From Anaerolineae bacterium (GTDB lineage Bacteria; Chloroflexota; Anaerolineae; Caldilineales; Caldilineaceae), in contig JAUIHI010000042.1 of NCBI GenBank assembly GCA_030432295.1, positions 1 through 55,699 on the forward strand: a stretch of 55,699 bases of DNA. The letters are read 5' to 3'. Shown here one piece after another: positions 1 through 7,228 of this stretch. The number at the start of each line of letters is the position of its first letter. Positions within the stretch are counted from its first letter, which is position 1. Position numbers and translations under genes: made by a program. The notes under the pieces are model-generated. The model worked only from the letters and a program-made list of their open reading frames with translations, was not told the origin of the DNA and did no database searches.

Positions 1-208
1 CAAAAAATCGTCGTCAAGGGCCAAATGCCTGTCACAACCGCCTGATTTCGACTCGATGATCCAATTCTATTGGCCCTTCCCTTCACATAACATCTGTTGG
101 GTTGGCTCGTTGTTGTCCAAACTCCAACTTTCATAGCCTCTCAATTTTGTGGCCGCTTCCGGGAAGGCCGCCTCGCCTCGCAACTCGCAATTCGCCCCTC
201 GTATCACC
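1..208. other. Intergenic edge region, no gene seen
   Basis: No coding region is supported here. It holds a 9-base inverted repeat (AAGGGCCAA at 16-24 and TTGGCCCTT at 70-78) and, at 149-170, a copy of the GTGGCCGCTTCC/GGAAGGCCG palindrome also found near 7134-7199. It is the downstream region of the NACHT gene and may contain its transcription stop, but no T-tract hairpin is convincing. Confidence 0.5.
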
Positions 209-2821
209 TCACCGATAAATTTGCAGATTCGTCAAATGGGCCAACGGCGATACATCCGTCACCTGCGTATTCCTCAGGTACAGGTATTGCAGGCTCGTCA
301 ACCCCGCCAGGGGCGTCACATCCCCCACCTGCGTAGAATTCAGGTACAGGTATTGCAGGCTCGTCAACCCCGCCAGGGGCGTCACATCCCCCACCTGCGT
401 AGAATTCAGATCCAGGGATTGCAGGCTCGTCAACCCCGCCAGGGGCGTCACATCCCCCACCTGCGTATAATTCAGGTCCAGGGATTGCAGGCTCGTCAAC
501 CCCGCCAGGGGCGTCACATCCCCCACCTGCGTAGAATTCAGGTCCAGGGATTGCAGGCTCGTCAACCCCGCCAGGGGTGTCACATCCCCCACCTGCGTAG
601 AACTCAGGTCCAGGCGTTGCAGACTCGTCAACCCCGCCAGGGGCGTTACATCCCCCACCTGCGTATTCCTCAGGACCAGCCCTCGTCCGTCGTTTTGATA
701 CAGATCGGCCGCATGCTGAGCCATCAGCCCATTGGCCTCTGCCGTGCGCTGGTCCAGCAGTTCCCAGAAGGCCCAGGCCAACAGATGGTAGCTACGGGCT
801 TCCGCTGGGTTGGCCTGTGCGGCTGCCAGCAGCGTTTCCAATAATTCTTTGTGATCCCCTGGCTGCGCAAAACCAGCCAGCAGTACTATCGTCTCCCGCC
901 ACGATTTCTGCCCAGCGTACTGTTTGACCACTGGCACCACCCGGTGGCTGGTCGCGATGTGCTGGGCGGCCAAGAATTCCTGGAAGATGCGGTGGGCAAA
1001 GTCGTAGACCTCCTGGGATTGGGGTTGCAACAGACCGGAGCGCTCGGCCAGATAGCGGGCGATTCCCGCGCCGTCCAGCCCCTGGCTGGCGATGAGCCGG
1101 GCCGCGTCAGCCCGGTCAATCGTAGACTGCTCCCGTTCCAGCATCCAAAAGGCGATCTCGCCCAGACGGAGGCGAGCGCTATGCGGGCGGAGAGAGTCTA
1201 TGCCGTAGCCCGATGTATCCACTTCACGAGCCTCGTCCCGGTCCAGGAGCATATCCACGCAGCGGTTATAGAGACGGATGCGGTCCCGGGGCAGTTCCCG
1301 CTCTTCGGTCAGGTTGAGGGCGCAGAGCATGGCCGCAATCAGGGGCGTGGCGGCCAGTTGGCGTAGTTCGGGGCGCTGGGCCAGGGCAGCGCGTAGCCGT
1401 ATTTCCCGCGCTGGGATGCGGCTCTTGTCGCTATATTTGCAGTTGGTGTCGGCCATAGCCGCGTGCCATTGGGTCACAAAGCCGTCGATGCGTTCGTCGT
1501 CCAGGGGTTGCAGAGCCACAAAGTCAAAGCCCAGCCGGGTCAGTTCGGGCTGGGTGCTCTCCCGGTCCAGCGCCGCGGGCCGCCCGGAGAGGACAAAGAG
1601 GGTCTCCGGGGCCATTGCCAACAGCTTCTCCACCCATTCCACGGCCTCCTGGCGTTTGGCCTCGTTGATTTCGTCCAGCCCGTCCACAAAGATAGCGGCC
1701 CGTTTCAGTCGCAATTGCTCTCTGGCCCAGCCTTCCGGCGCGGAACCGGCCAGCAGTTCCATACCGTCACCCCGGTAGGCCAGGGGCAGGTCGGCGATGG
1801 AAGGGAGCGGCTTCTGGCTGTAGTCCCGCAGTTGCAGAAAGAAGGGCAGCCGATTCTGCCAGAGGGGGAACTCCCCGTCCAGATTGTGACGGGCCATCTG
1901 CACCGCGGCCCAGCGCAGAAGGGTTGTCTTGCCCAGGCTCGCGGGCGCGGTCACCGCCAGCCGCTGGCCCAGGCCAAAGGCTTGGGACACGGAGAGGATT
2001 TCTGTGCGGGCTTCAGACCTGCCAGGTTTCGGAAAACCTGGCAGGTCTTCCCGATCCGTGTGGGCCAGACGCATTTTGACGAAAGCGACGCTCAGTGGCT
2101 GGCGCGCGCCGTCCACCAGGGGCACGCCAAAGAGACGCAGCCGGTCCAGGGCGCTGGCCAGGGCTGTGCGGTAGTCCTGCTCAAACTGGTTGCGTTCGCC
2201 CCGGCGCTGGTGGCCGTAGCTCTCCTGCAAAATCGCCTGCTGGTTGGCCAGCCCCAGGCGCATCCCGTCCAGCAGGTGGTCCGTGTCCTGCAACAACTGG
2301 CCGGTGGTGTCCCGTGTGAAGTGGGGAATCTGCTCGGCCGCGGCAAAGAGGGCGTCGGCGCTGATGGCGAGGATGCGGCGGTAGTAGTCCCGCTGCTGCG
2401 CGGACCAGCCGGAGCCGGGATGGGGCGTTGCGCTCAGTTCCCGGCGAAAGGCGATGCGGTCGAATTTTGTCTCAATGAGCAGGGCCAGGCCGCGACGATT
2501 CATCACCGCTTTGGCCGCTTCCAACGCCTGTTCCATCTCCCCTTCCGCCGGCGTTTCGTTCTCTCGGACAAAAAGCTCGGCCACCCGCACCGCCACTTCA
2601 TCGCCGATTGTCTCGAAGATGTAGGGCGCGTTGCGCTTGGCCGCGCGGTCACCACCGCTCAGGCTGTCCACCGCCCCGGCAATGTCCAGGCTGTCGGCCA
2701 GTGTTTCGGCGATGTCGCCGCCGGTGAGGAAGCCCAGATCGGTTTTGCGCAGGGCATAGGCAAAGAGCATCCGGGCAAAGACCGGGCCGAAGATTTTTGC
2801 GAAGAGGGGGAGCAGTTCCAT
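209..2821 (-). CDS. NACHT NTPase with C-terminal leucine-rich repeats
   Basis: STAND-type signalling NTPase of 870 residues. The Walker A motif is APASLGKTT at about 292-300 (K298; the first Gly of GxxxxGK[ST] is Ala), Walker B is IFVDGLDE at about 377-384, then a sensor-like LSGRP and a helical region typical of NACHT proteins (LAATPLIAAML, ELPRDRIRLYNR). Residues about 715-868 are seven 22-residue leucine-rich repeats of internalin type (TQVGDVTPLAGLTSLQ). Start ATG 2821 is chosen because AGGAG lies 7 bases upstream. Residues 258-269 are encoded by an inserted DNA palindrome (2015-2048). Some bacterial NACHT proteins are antiphage receptors; that role here is inference. The gene stands alone, with no partner effector next to it, and the N-terminal 200 residues match nothing I recognise. 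It could instead be a regulatory STAND ATPase. Confidence 0.86.
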   Translation of the reverse strand: MELLPLFAKIFGPVFARMLFAYALRKTDLGFLTGGDIAETLADSLDIAGAVDSLSGGDRAAKRNAPYIFETIGDEVAVRVAELFVRENETPAEGEMEQALEAAKAVMNRRGLALLIETKFDRIAFRRELSATPHPGSGWSAQQRDYYRRILAISADALFAAAEQIPHFTRDTTGQLLQDTDHLLDGMRLGLANQQAILQESYGHQRRGERNQFEQDYRTALASALDRLRLFGVPLVDGARQPLSVAFVKMRLAHTDREDLPGFPKPGRSEARTEILSVSQAFGLGQRLAVTAPASLGKTTLLRWAAVQMARHNLDGEFPLWQNRLPFFLQLRDYSQKPLPSIADLPLAYRGDGMELLAGSAPEGWAREQLRLKRAAIFVDGLDEINEAKRQEAVEWVEKLLAMAPETLFVLSGRPAALDRESTQPELTRLGFDFVALQPLDDERIDGFVTQWHAAMADTNCKYSDKSRIPAREIRLRAALAQRPELRQLAATPLIAAMLCALNLTEERELPRDRIRLYNRCVDMLLDRDEAREVDTSGYGIDSLRPHSARLRLGEIAFWMLEREQSTIDRADAARLIASQGLDGAGIARYLAERSGLLQPQSQEVYDFAHRIFQEFLAAQHIATSHRVVPVVKQYAGQKSWRETIVLLAGFAQPGDHKELLETLLAAAQANPAEARSYHLLAWAFWELLDQRTAEANGLMAQHAADLYQNDGRGLVLRNTQVGDVTPLAGLTSLQRLDLSSTQVGDVTPLAGLTSLQSLDLNSTQVGDVTPLAGLTSLQSLDLNYTQVGDVTPLAGLTSLQSLDLNSTQVGDVTPLAGLTSLQYLYLNSTQVGDVTPLAGLTSLQYLYLRNTQVTDVSPLAHLTNLQIYR
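218..679 (-). repeat. Tandem array, 7 x 66 bp, encoding the LRRs
   Basis: Seven head-to-tail 66-base units, each one 22-residue LRR. Units 2-6 are almost identical at DNA level, differing mainly in the two codons after LDL/LYL (NS, NY, SS), while the C-terminal unit (RNTQVTDVSPLAHLTNLQ) has diverged. Identity at silent positions implies recent duplication or gene conversion. Confidence 0.92.
2015..2048. repeat. REP-like palindrome inside the NACHT gene
   Basis: Perfect 15-base inverted repeat (AGACCTGCCAGGTTT at 2015-2029; AAACCTGGCAGGTCT at 2034-2048) with a 4-base loop. It lies in frame in the NACHT coding sequence and encodes EDLPGFPKPGRS between the N-terminal region and the NACHT core. 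Confidence 0.9.
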
Positions 2822-2911
2822 CGGGGGACTCCTGGGAATGGACGAAAGCTTGCCGGAAAGATGCAGATAGTATACCGTAACTCGCCTTTTCTGTCTCGCG
2901 CTTTCGGCTTT

Positions 2912-3127
2912 GGGGTGTATTTCAATTTTAGGGCGAAGTGGAATCGCACACACCGCCCGGCCTCTTTAGGGCCGGGCTACCGAACAACGCCCCCTGGAGG
3001 GGGCTTTCGGAGGCACGAACAGACCGCTCTTTAGCCGGATTTATCCGGCGTTGCTCGGTAGCTCCGGGTCTTTAGCCCGGTGCGGTCATCGCAACCGTCA
3101 ATTTTCCCTAAAATTGAAATGCACCCC
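2912..3127. repeat. Nested palindromic (MITE-like) element
   Basis: Outer inverted arms at 2912-2933 and 3106-3127 match at 21 of 22 bases (GGGGTG[TC]ATTTCAATTTTA). Inside are a second pair of imperfect ~40-base arms (GGGCTACCGAACAACGCC near 2971-2988 against GGCGTTGCTCGGTAGC near 3049-3064) and short GC-rich hairpins. No open frame or transposase lies within. It is located just upstream of the NACHT gene, so it may carry or disturb that promoter. Confidence 0.8.
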
Positions 3128-3135
3128 GGCTTTGA

Positions 3136-3185
3136 CAAAGAAAAGGAGTGGCAGATTTCGGAAAACCGGCCACTCCTTTTCTTGT
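3136..3185 (-). terminator. Rho-independent terminator after hpf
   Basis: About 15 bp hairpin (AGAAAAGGAGTGGC / GCCACTCCTTTTCT) with T-rich flanks in either direction, located about 65 bases downstream of the hpf stop on the minus strand. Confidence 0.7.
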
Positions 3186-3198
3186 CTTTCGATTCCTG

Positions 3199-3234
3199 TA
3201 GAAGTTCGACTTTTCAGAAAAAGTCGAACTTCTA
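3199..3234. repeat. AGAAGTTCGACTTTT palindrome, copy 1
   Basis: Perfect 16-base inverted repeat (3199-3214 with 3219-3234) around a 4-base loop. The same palindrome recurs at 30157-30190 and 47230-47263, each time between genes, so it is a dispersed family. Here it lies just downstream of hpf. Confidence 0.9.
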
Positions 3235-3248
3235 CGGCTCATTACCGT

Positions 3249-3824
3249 TTACCCCTGCTCGGGCTGCAACAGGCCGTAATTGCCGTCCTTGCGCCGATAG
3301 AGGACATTGAGGGCCTGGGCTTCCACGCTGAAAAAGATGAAGAAATCGTGGCCCAACAGTTCCATCTGGTCGGCGGCCTCTTCCTGTGTCATAGGCTGGA
3401 CCAGGAAACGCTTGGTGCGCACCACATTTCCCAGATTCTCCTCGGCCTCGACTTCGGCCTCCTCGGGCAGAATGGTGGCGGCCAGGTCTGCGTTGGCGGC
3501 CCCTGCCGCGGCCTCCCGTCGTTTGCTCTTGTAGCGCCGTCCTTTATAGCGTTCGATCTGCCGGGACATCTTGTCCATAATTGCGTCAATCGAGGCAAAA
3601 ATGTCGCCCGTCGACTCCTCGGCCCGCAGAATACGGCCATTGGCCCAGATGGTAAGCTGGGCTGTATAGCGGTCTGCGGCGGCACGGGTCTCGGTATAGA
3701 CCAGTTCAGCTTTGGCCTCCCTGGCCTGGGGCAAATAGCGTTCCAGGCGTTCCACCTTTTTTTCCACATACTGCTGGATCCAATCGGTCACTTCAATGTT
3801 CCGGCCATGAACGTTCAGCTTCAT
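3249..3824 (-). CDS. hpf: Ribosome hibernation promoting factor, long form
   Basis: A 191-residue HPF/YfiA-family protein that binds 30S subunits during growth arrest and dimerises 70S ribosomes into inactive 100S particles. The N-terminal ~100 residues have the family pattern ([20 protein letters not shown], then [20 protein letters not shown] and [20 protein letters not shown]). A charged Ala/Glu-rich linker follows, then the C-terminal dimerisation domain ([44 protein letters not shown]). Its length fits the long form. The start has AAAGGAG 8 bases upstream, and a good sigma70-type promoter lies at 3952-3980, giving a leader of about 120 nt. Confidence 0.97.
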   Translation of the reverse strand: MKLNVHGRNIEVTDWIQQYVEKKVERLERYLPQAREAKAELVYTETRAAADRYTAQLTIWANGRILRAEESTGDIFASIDAIMDKMSRQIERYKGRRYKSKRREAAAGAANADLAATILPEEAEVEAEENLGNVVRTKRFLVQPMTQEEAADQMELLGHDFFIFFSVEAQALNVLYRRKDGNYGLLQPEQG

Positions 3825-3951
3825 ACCAGAAACTCCTTTCTACACAAACAGAATAGACAGATGGAATTGAATGGCGCGAACCAGTGGATAAAACGAAAAT
3901 GGGGAGATCGGATGGGGTTCGGTACACCTCCTTTGGTGTGGGGTTTCATCT

Positions 3952-3980
3952 ATTGTATGCCTGATATGCGGCCTTGTCAA
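3952..3980 (-). promoter_or_regulatory. Promoter of hpf
   Basis: On the minus strand, -35 TTGACA (3975-3980) and -10 TACAAT (3952-3957) with a 17-base spacer. The leader then carries AAAGGAGGTG near 3928-3937, a perfect Shine-Dalgarno-like sequence with no usable start codon after it, flanked by ACACC/GGTGT. Confidence 0.75.
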
Positions 3981-4026
3981 CCGTCCCTGCGTAGGGTCTT
4001 TAGCCTAGACATCTGGCCTGGTTGGG

Positions 4027-4806
4027 TCAAGCATCGCCAAAGTCGCGTTCGGCAGAATCACCGGGCGAGAGAGCCAGCGCGGAAACCGGTAGGGGCGCAG
4101 GCGTGGCCAGGGCCAAGCCGTACACCGCTGCGCAACCGGCCATCCGCAACGCCTGGGCACACTCGGTCAGGGTTGTGCCGGTGGTGAAGACGTCATCGAT
4201 CAGAAGCAGACGCTTGCCTGCCACCAACGGGTCGGCGCGAAAGGCCCCGGCCACATTCTGCCTGCGTTCTGCCCCATTCAGCCCCACCTGGGAACGGGTC
4301 TGACGCTCGCGGTGGAGCCAGTTTTCGGTCAGTGGCAGCCCCATCCGCTCGGCAAACGGCCCGGCCAACAGCGCCGACTGGTTGAATCCCCGTTCGGCCA
4401 GGCGCTGGGCGTGGAGAGGAACGGGAATAACCCCATCGATGTGGGCGAGAATCTCCAACCAGGGCGGCTGTTGGGCCACGGCAATCAGATAACGTGCCAA
4501 AAGGGGCGCCAGTTCCGGCTGTCCGCTATATTTCAGGGCGCGGATGGCTGGGCGCAGGGGGTCGGTATAGAGGGTAGCCGCACGAACCAGGGCCAGTGAG
4601 TCCCGTTCGCCGCTGCGGCAGGTGCTGCACAGGTCCGTTGGAGCGGACTGGGGATGGCCGCAATGGGCGCAGATCGGTTCGGCAACCGGGTCCACAGCCT
4701 GGGCGCAGGTGGGGCAAAAAGCAAATCCCGCCCTGGTGCAGCCAACACACCGGGGCGGGAAAAAGAGATCGATCAGATGTTCGCGCAACTGCTGAAAGGG
4801 TTTCAC
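4027..4806 (-). CDS. comF: ComF family phosphoribosyltransferase-like protein
   Basis: A 259-residue ComF-family protein, associated with DNA uptake (competence). The N-terminus has a double zinc ribbon (CVGC, CPTC, CAHC, CSTC within residues about 20-65). The C-terminal phosphoribosyltransferase fold has the PRPP loop LLIDDVFTTGTT and the family motif VPVPLHAQRLAERGFNQSALL. The start is GTG, overlapping the upstream pilin gene by 4 bases (GTGA), so the two are probably translationally coupled. This pairing suggests a pilus/competence context, but no other competence genes are in the window. Confidence 0.93.
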   Translation of the reverse strand: MKPFQQLREHLIDLFFPPRCVGCTRAGFAFCPTCAQAVDPVAEPICAHCGHPQSAPTDLCSTCRSGERDSLALVRAATLYTDPLRPAIRALKYSGQPELAPLLARYLIAVAQQPPWLEILAHIDGVIPVPLHAQRLAERGFNQSALLAGPFAERMGLPLTENWLHRERQTRSQVGLNGAERRQNVAGAFRADPLVAGKRLLLIDDVFTTGTTLTECAQALRMAGCAAVYGLALATPAPLPVSALALSPGDSAERDFGDA

Positions 4807-5000
4807 CCCAAGAACCTCCCCAACAGGGCTTCGGGCTGGGCCGGGAACCAGCGCAGGAAGAGGTCATTGATAAAGGTGCGCAGGTCATCGCCGACGATGA
4901 GCAGAATGGAGAGCACGACAATCGCAATCAGAATGATCATCAGCGCATATTCGAGAAAACTCTGGCCGCCCCGGTTGGAGGGCGTTTGAGACATTGACAC
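4803..5000 (-). CDS. Flp-type pilin-like small membrane protein
   Basis: A 65-residue protein with the class III prepilin pattern: a short N-terminus ending in GG, then QSFLEYALMIILIAIVVL with Glu at +5 after the presumed Gly cleavage site, and one hydrophobic helix. The C-terminal 25 residues are short and end in WFPAQPEALLGRFLG. It is followed directly by comF with a 4-base overlap. No tad assembly genes are nearby, so it would have to rely on a distant secretion system or be a non-pilin membrane peptide. GGAG lies about 10 bases before the ATG. Confidence 0.75.
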   Translation of the reverse strand: MSMSQTPSNRGGQSFLEYALMIILIAIVVLSILLIVGDDLRTFINDLFLRWFPAQPEALLGRFLG

Positions 5001-5037
5001 AGGCAGCTCCTCTGGAAAAATATATTTCTATTGAAAC

Positions 5038-5076
5038 AGAAAAAAGCAGGGAGCGCAAACTGTGCGCTCCCTGCTT
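5038..5076 (-). terminator. Rho-independent terminator
   Basis: Perfect 14 bp stem (5044-5057 with 5063-5076), 5-base loop and a run of six T on the minus strand (5040-5045). It closes the response-regulator transcript before the pilin-comF pair. Confidence 0.92.
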
Positions 5077-5128
5077 CCACATCTCTGCGACTGCATAGGA
5101 GGAGAAACCGGTTGGTCGGTGGGAAAGG

Positions 5129-5869
5129 CTAGTGCATGGCCGCGGTGTCTTCCAGACGTACCCATCCCCGGCGCAGGGCCAGAACCGCGGCCTGGGTGCG
5201 GTCGTTCACGGCCAGCTTGCGCAAAATGCTGCTCATGTGGTTTTTCACAGTCTGGCGGCTGATGCCCAGGTCGTGGGCGATCTCTTTGTTGCTGGCACCC
5301 CGGGTGATGTATTGGAGAATCTCCATCTCTCGGGGGCTGAGGGGCACAAACATTTCGTCCGGCGACTCGCCAAAGATGGCCAGGTCCTCAAATTGACGAA
5401 TCATCCAGCGGGCCACTTGGGGTCGGTTCATCACATCTTCGCCGATGACGTAGTTGTTCTGCGCCACAGCCCGCACAGCAGGAATCAACTCGCTGGGCAA
5501 CACGTCCTTGGGATAATAGGCCGCGGCCCCAGCCCGCAGGGCATGAAATAGCTGCTCGTCGTCATGATAGGCAGTGAGAATAATTACACCAATTGCACTG
5601 CCCAGGGCATTGTTCTTGATCTCCCGGGTTGCTTGCAGGCCGTTCTTGCTGGGCAGATTGATGTCCATCAGAATGACATCGGGCTGGACTTCCAGGGCTT
5701 TTTCCACTGCATAGGCACCGTCCTCTACTTCGGCAATCACACGCAGATCGTCTTCGCCTTCCAGAACCCGGCGCAATCCTTGACCGAAGAGGGGGTGATC
5801 CTCCACAATCATGATGCGAATGATGTCGGTTTCCCTATCTCCATTGCGATACTGTTCGATGTGGGTCAT
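5129..5869 (-). CDS. NarL/FixJ-type response regulator
   Basis: A 246-residue two-component regulator. The receiver domain (about 18-140) has IMIVEDHPLF, phospho-acceptor D69 in VILMDINLPS, the LTAYHDD switch region and PKD. The C-terminal LuxR-type DNA-binding domain reads LSPREMEILQYITRGASNKE then IAHDLGISRQTVKNHMSSIL. No sensor kinase is adjacent, so it is an orphan here. The start has AGAGG 5 bases upstream. The regulated genes cannot be deduced, although the terminator after it shows it is transcribed separately from the pilin-comF pair. Confidence 0.95.
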   Translation of the reverse strand: MTHIEQYRNGDRETDIIRIMIVEDHPLFGQGLRRVLEGEDDLRVIAEVEDGAYAVEKALEVQPDVILMDINLPSKNGLQATREIKNNALGSAIGVIILTAYHDDEQLFHALRAGAAAYYPKDVLPSELIPAVRAVAQNNYVIGEDVMNRPQVARWMIRQFEDLAIFGESPDEMFVPLSPREMEILQYITRGASNKEIAHDLGISRQTVKNHMSSILRKLAVNDRTQAAVLALRRGWVRLEDTAAMH

Positions 5870-6289
5870 GCTATCCTCTCATGCTCACTATAAGGTTGCA
5901 CAATAGTCCGCGAGCTACGACATTTAGCGGATATGTCATTTTTCCGGTAATTGAACTTTCCAGCACTTTGATCGCCCAGCCATTGTAAGCAACTGACAGT
6001 TCGATTTGTTGGCCTGGTCGGGCTGCTGATTTCTACTGCTGAACGGAGTATATCATTCTCTTTCCAAGTCTTCAATGGTTGACCGCACGCCAATATGCGT
6101 ATTTGTAGATAATAGGGTATCAAATTCTCATCGGAGCGATCCATGCAGGCATTTTGGCTTAGAAAATGCTATTGTCCCTGACAGTTTTATGTTGGCGTTG
6201 CACACCGGTTGCGACACCTCCCCTCTCAATGTTATACTTTTAACAGTTGGACTGCATCAGAAATCGCCCCACATTCGCCAGGAGCCTCC
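5870..6289. other. Divergent intergenic region
   Basis: A 420-base region between the response regulator (minus) and the zinc-ribbon gene (plus). A promoter for the plus-strand gene is visible at 6209-6238. No RNA gene or coding region is supported in the rest. Confidence 0.5.
6209..6238 (+). promoter_or_regulatory. Promoter of the zinc-ribbon gene
   Basis: -35 TTGCGA (6209-6214) and -10 TATACT (6233-6238), spacer 18. The predicted transcript would start near 6245, about 45 bases before the GTG start codon. Confidence 0.6.
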
Positions 6290-6991
6290 GTGAACCCAAT
6301 AGCTGAACTATACCGTTTGCAGGAAATTGATACAGCCTGGGAGAAAATCCGACAGCGAATCCTTCAATTGCAGAAATTCTCCGGTGGTTCCGGTCAACTG
6401 CTCAAAGCACGTGAGCAGGCAAAAGTTGCCGAAGCCGAATTGAACGATATTCGCAAGCAACAGCGGGAGGCCGAGAGCGAGGCAAATTCCTTGACAGAGC
6501 GCATCCAGGAAGCAGACGCGCTGCTGATGGGTGGGCAGGTGCGCAACCCCAAGGAGTTGGAAGCCCTGCAATCCAGCCTGGAATCCATGCGCCGTCACAA
6601 GAGCGCGCTGGATGATCGGGGCGTGGAGGCAATGGTCAAGGCCGACGAACTGGGCGTAAAATTCGCGGAACAGACAGAAGCGCTGGAGGCCCTGGAGACC
6701 GAGTGGGCAACCAAACAGCAGTCGATTGACGACGAATTGGTGCGGCGCAAAAAGGAATACGCCTATCTGAAAAATGTGCGCGCCCAGGCCATCAAGACCA
6801 TCAGCCCCAAATTTCTGGAACAGTACGAATATTTGCGTGGACGCAAGAATGGCATCGCAGTTGCCAAACTGGAAGACGATTCCTGTGGAGCCTGCCACAT
6901 GCAGCTCCCAGTCGGGGTGATCAGCAATGTGCAGCGCAGCCCGGATTTGGTCCTGTGTACCGCGTGCGGACGCATTCTCTATGCGGAATAG
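6290..6991 (+). CDS. Coiled-coil protein with C4 zinc ribbon
   Basis: A 233-residue member of the C4-type zinc ribbon family (formerly DUF164). A long coiled coil spans about residues 5-170 (EIDTAWEKIRQRILQLQKF, heptad-rich Glu/Lys). The C-terminal ribbon has CGAC at about 200 and CTAC near the end (LCTACGRILYAE). The family is widespread, with a loosely defined role as a nucleic-acid or protein-interaction factor. The GTG start at 6290 is chosen because AGGAG lies 5 bases upstream and homology-like sequence begins right there (NPIAELYRLQEID). It is a single-gene transcript ending at the terminator 7049-7075. Confidence 0.93.
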   Translation: MNPIAELYRLQEIDTAWEKIRQRILQLQKFSGGSGQLLKAREQAKVAEAELNDIRKQQREAESEANSLTERIQEADALLMGGQVRNPKELEALQSSLESMRRHKSALDDRGVEAMVKADELGVKFAEQTEALEALETEWATKQQSIDDELVRRKKEYAYLKNVRAQAIKTISPKFLEQYEYLRGRKNGIAVAKLEDDSCGACHMQLPVGVISNVQRSPDLVLCTACGRILYAE

Positions 6992-7048
6992 ACCCAGCAG
7001 ATCAGGCCAGGCAGGCGTTTACACCCGCCCCAGAATCACTTACAACTA

Positions 7049-7075
7049 CGCCCCACAATTTTCGTGGGGCGTTTT
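7049..7075 (+). terminator. Rho-independent terminator
   Basis: 8 bp GC-rich stem (CGCCCCAC 7049-7056 with GTGGGGCG 7064-7071) and a short T run, about 58 bases after the zinc-ribbon gene. Confidence 0.85.
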
Positions 7076-7133
7076 GCTACCCCGACGCCGTCGCGCGCCC
7101 GCTTAGAAACGACGATCAAATAACGTCCGGCAG

Positions 7134-7196
7134 CCTTCCGGGAAGCGGCCAAACCTTCTTCCATACTCCCTGATTTCGTGGCCGCTTCCCGGAAGG
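7134..7196. repeat. Inverted repeat between convergent genes
   Basis: Perfect 18-base arms (7134-7151 and 7179-7196) with a 27-base spacer. The same sequence occurs as a single arm at 149-170, so this is a dispersed palindrome family. It lies 33 bases past the stop of the minus-strand peptidase and may also help terminate it. Confidence 0.88.
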
Positions 7197-7228
7197 CCGA
7201 AATCGTCAATTTATTTGATTGCCAATCC

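Noticed and set aside
218-679. Regularly spaced direct repeats resembling a CRISPR array
   Set aside because: The units are contiguous 66-mers without unique spacers and translate into leucine-rich repeats.
3928-3937. Leader peptide in the hpf 5' region
   Set aside because: A perfect Shine-Dalgarno is present, but no ATG, GTG or TTG follows at a usable distance.
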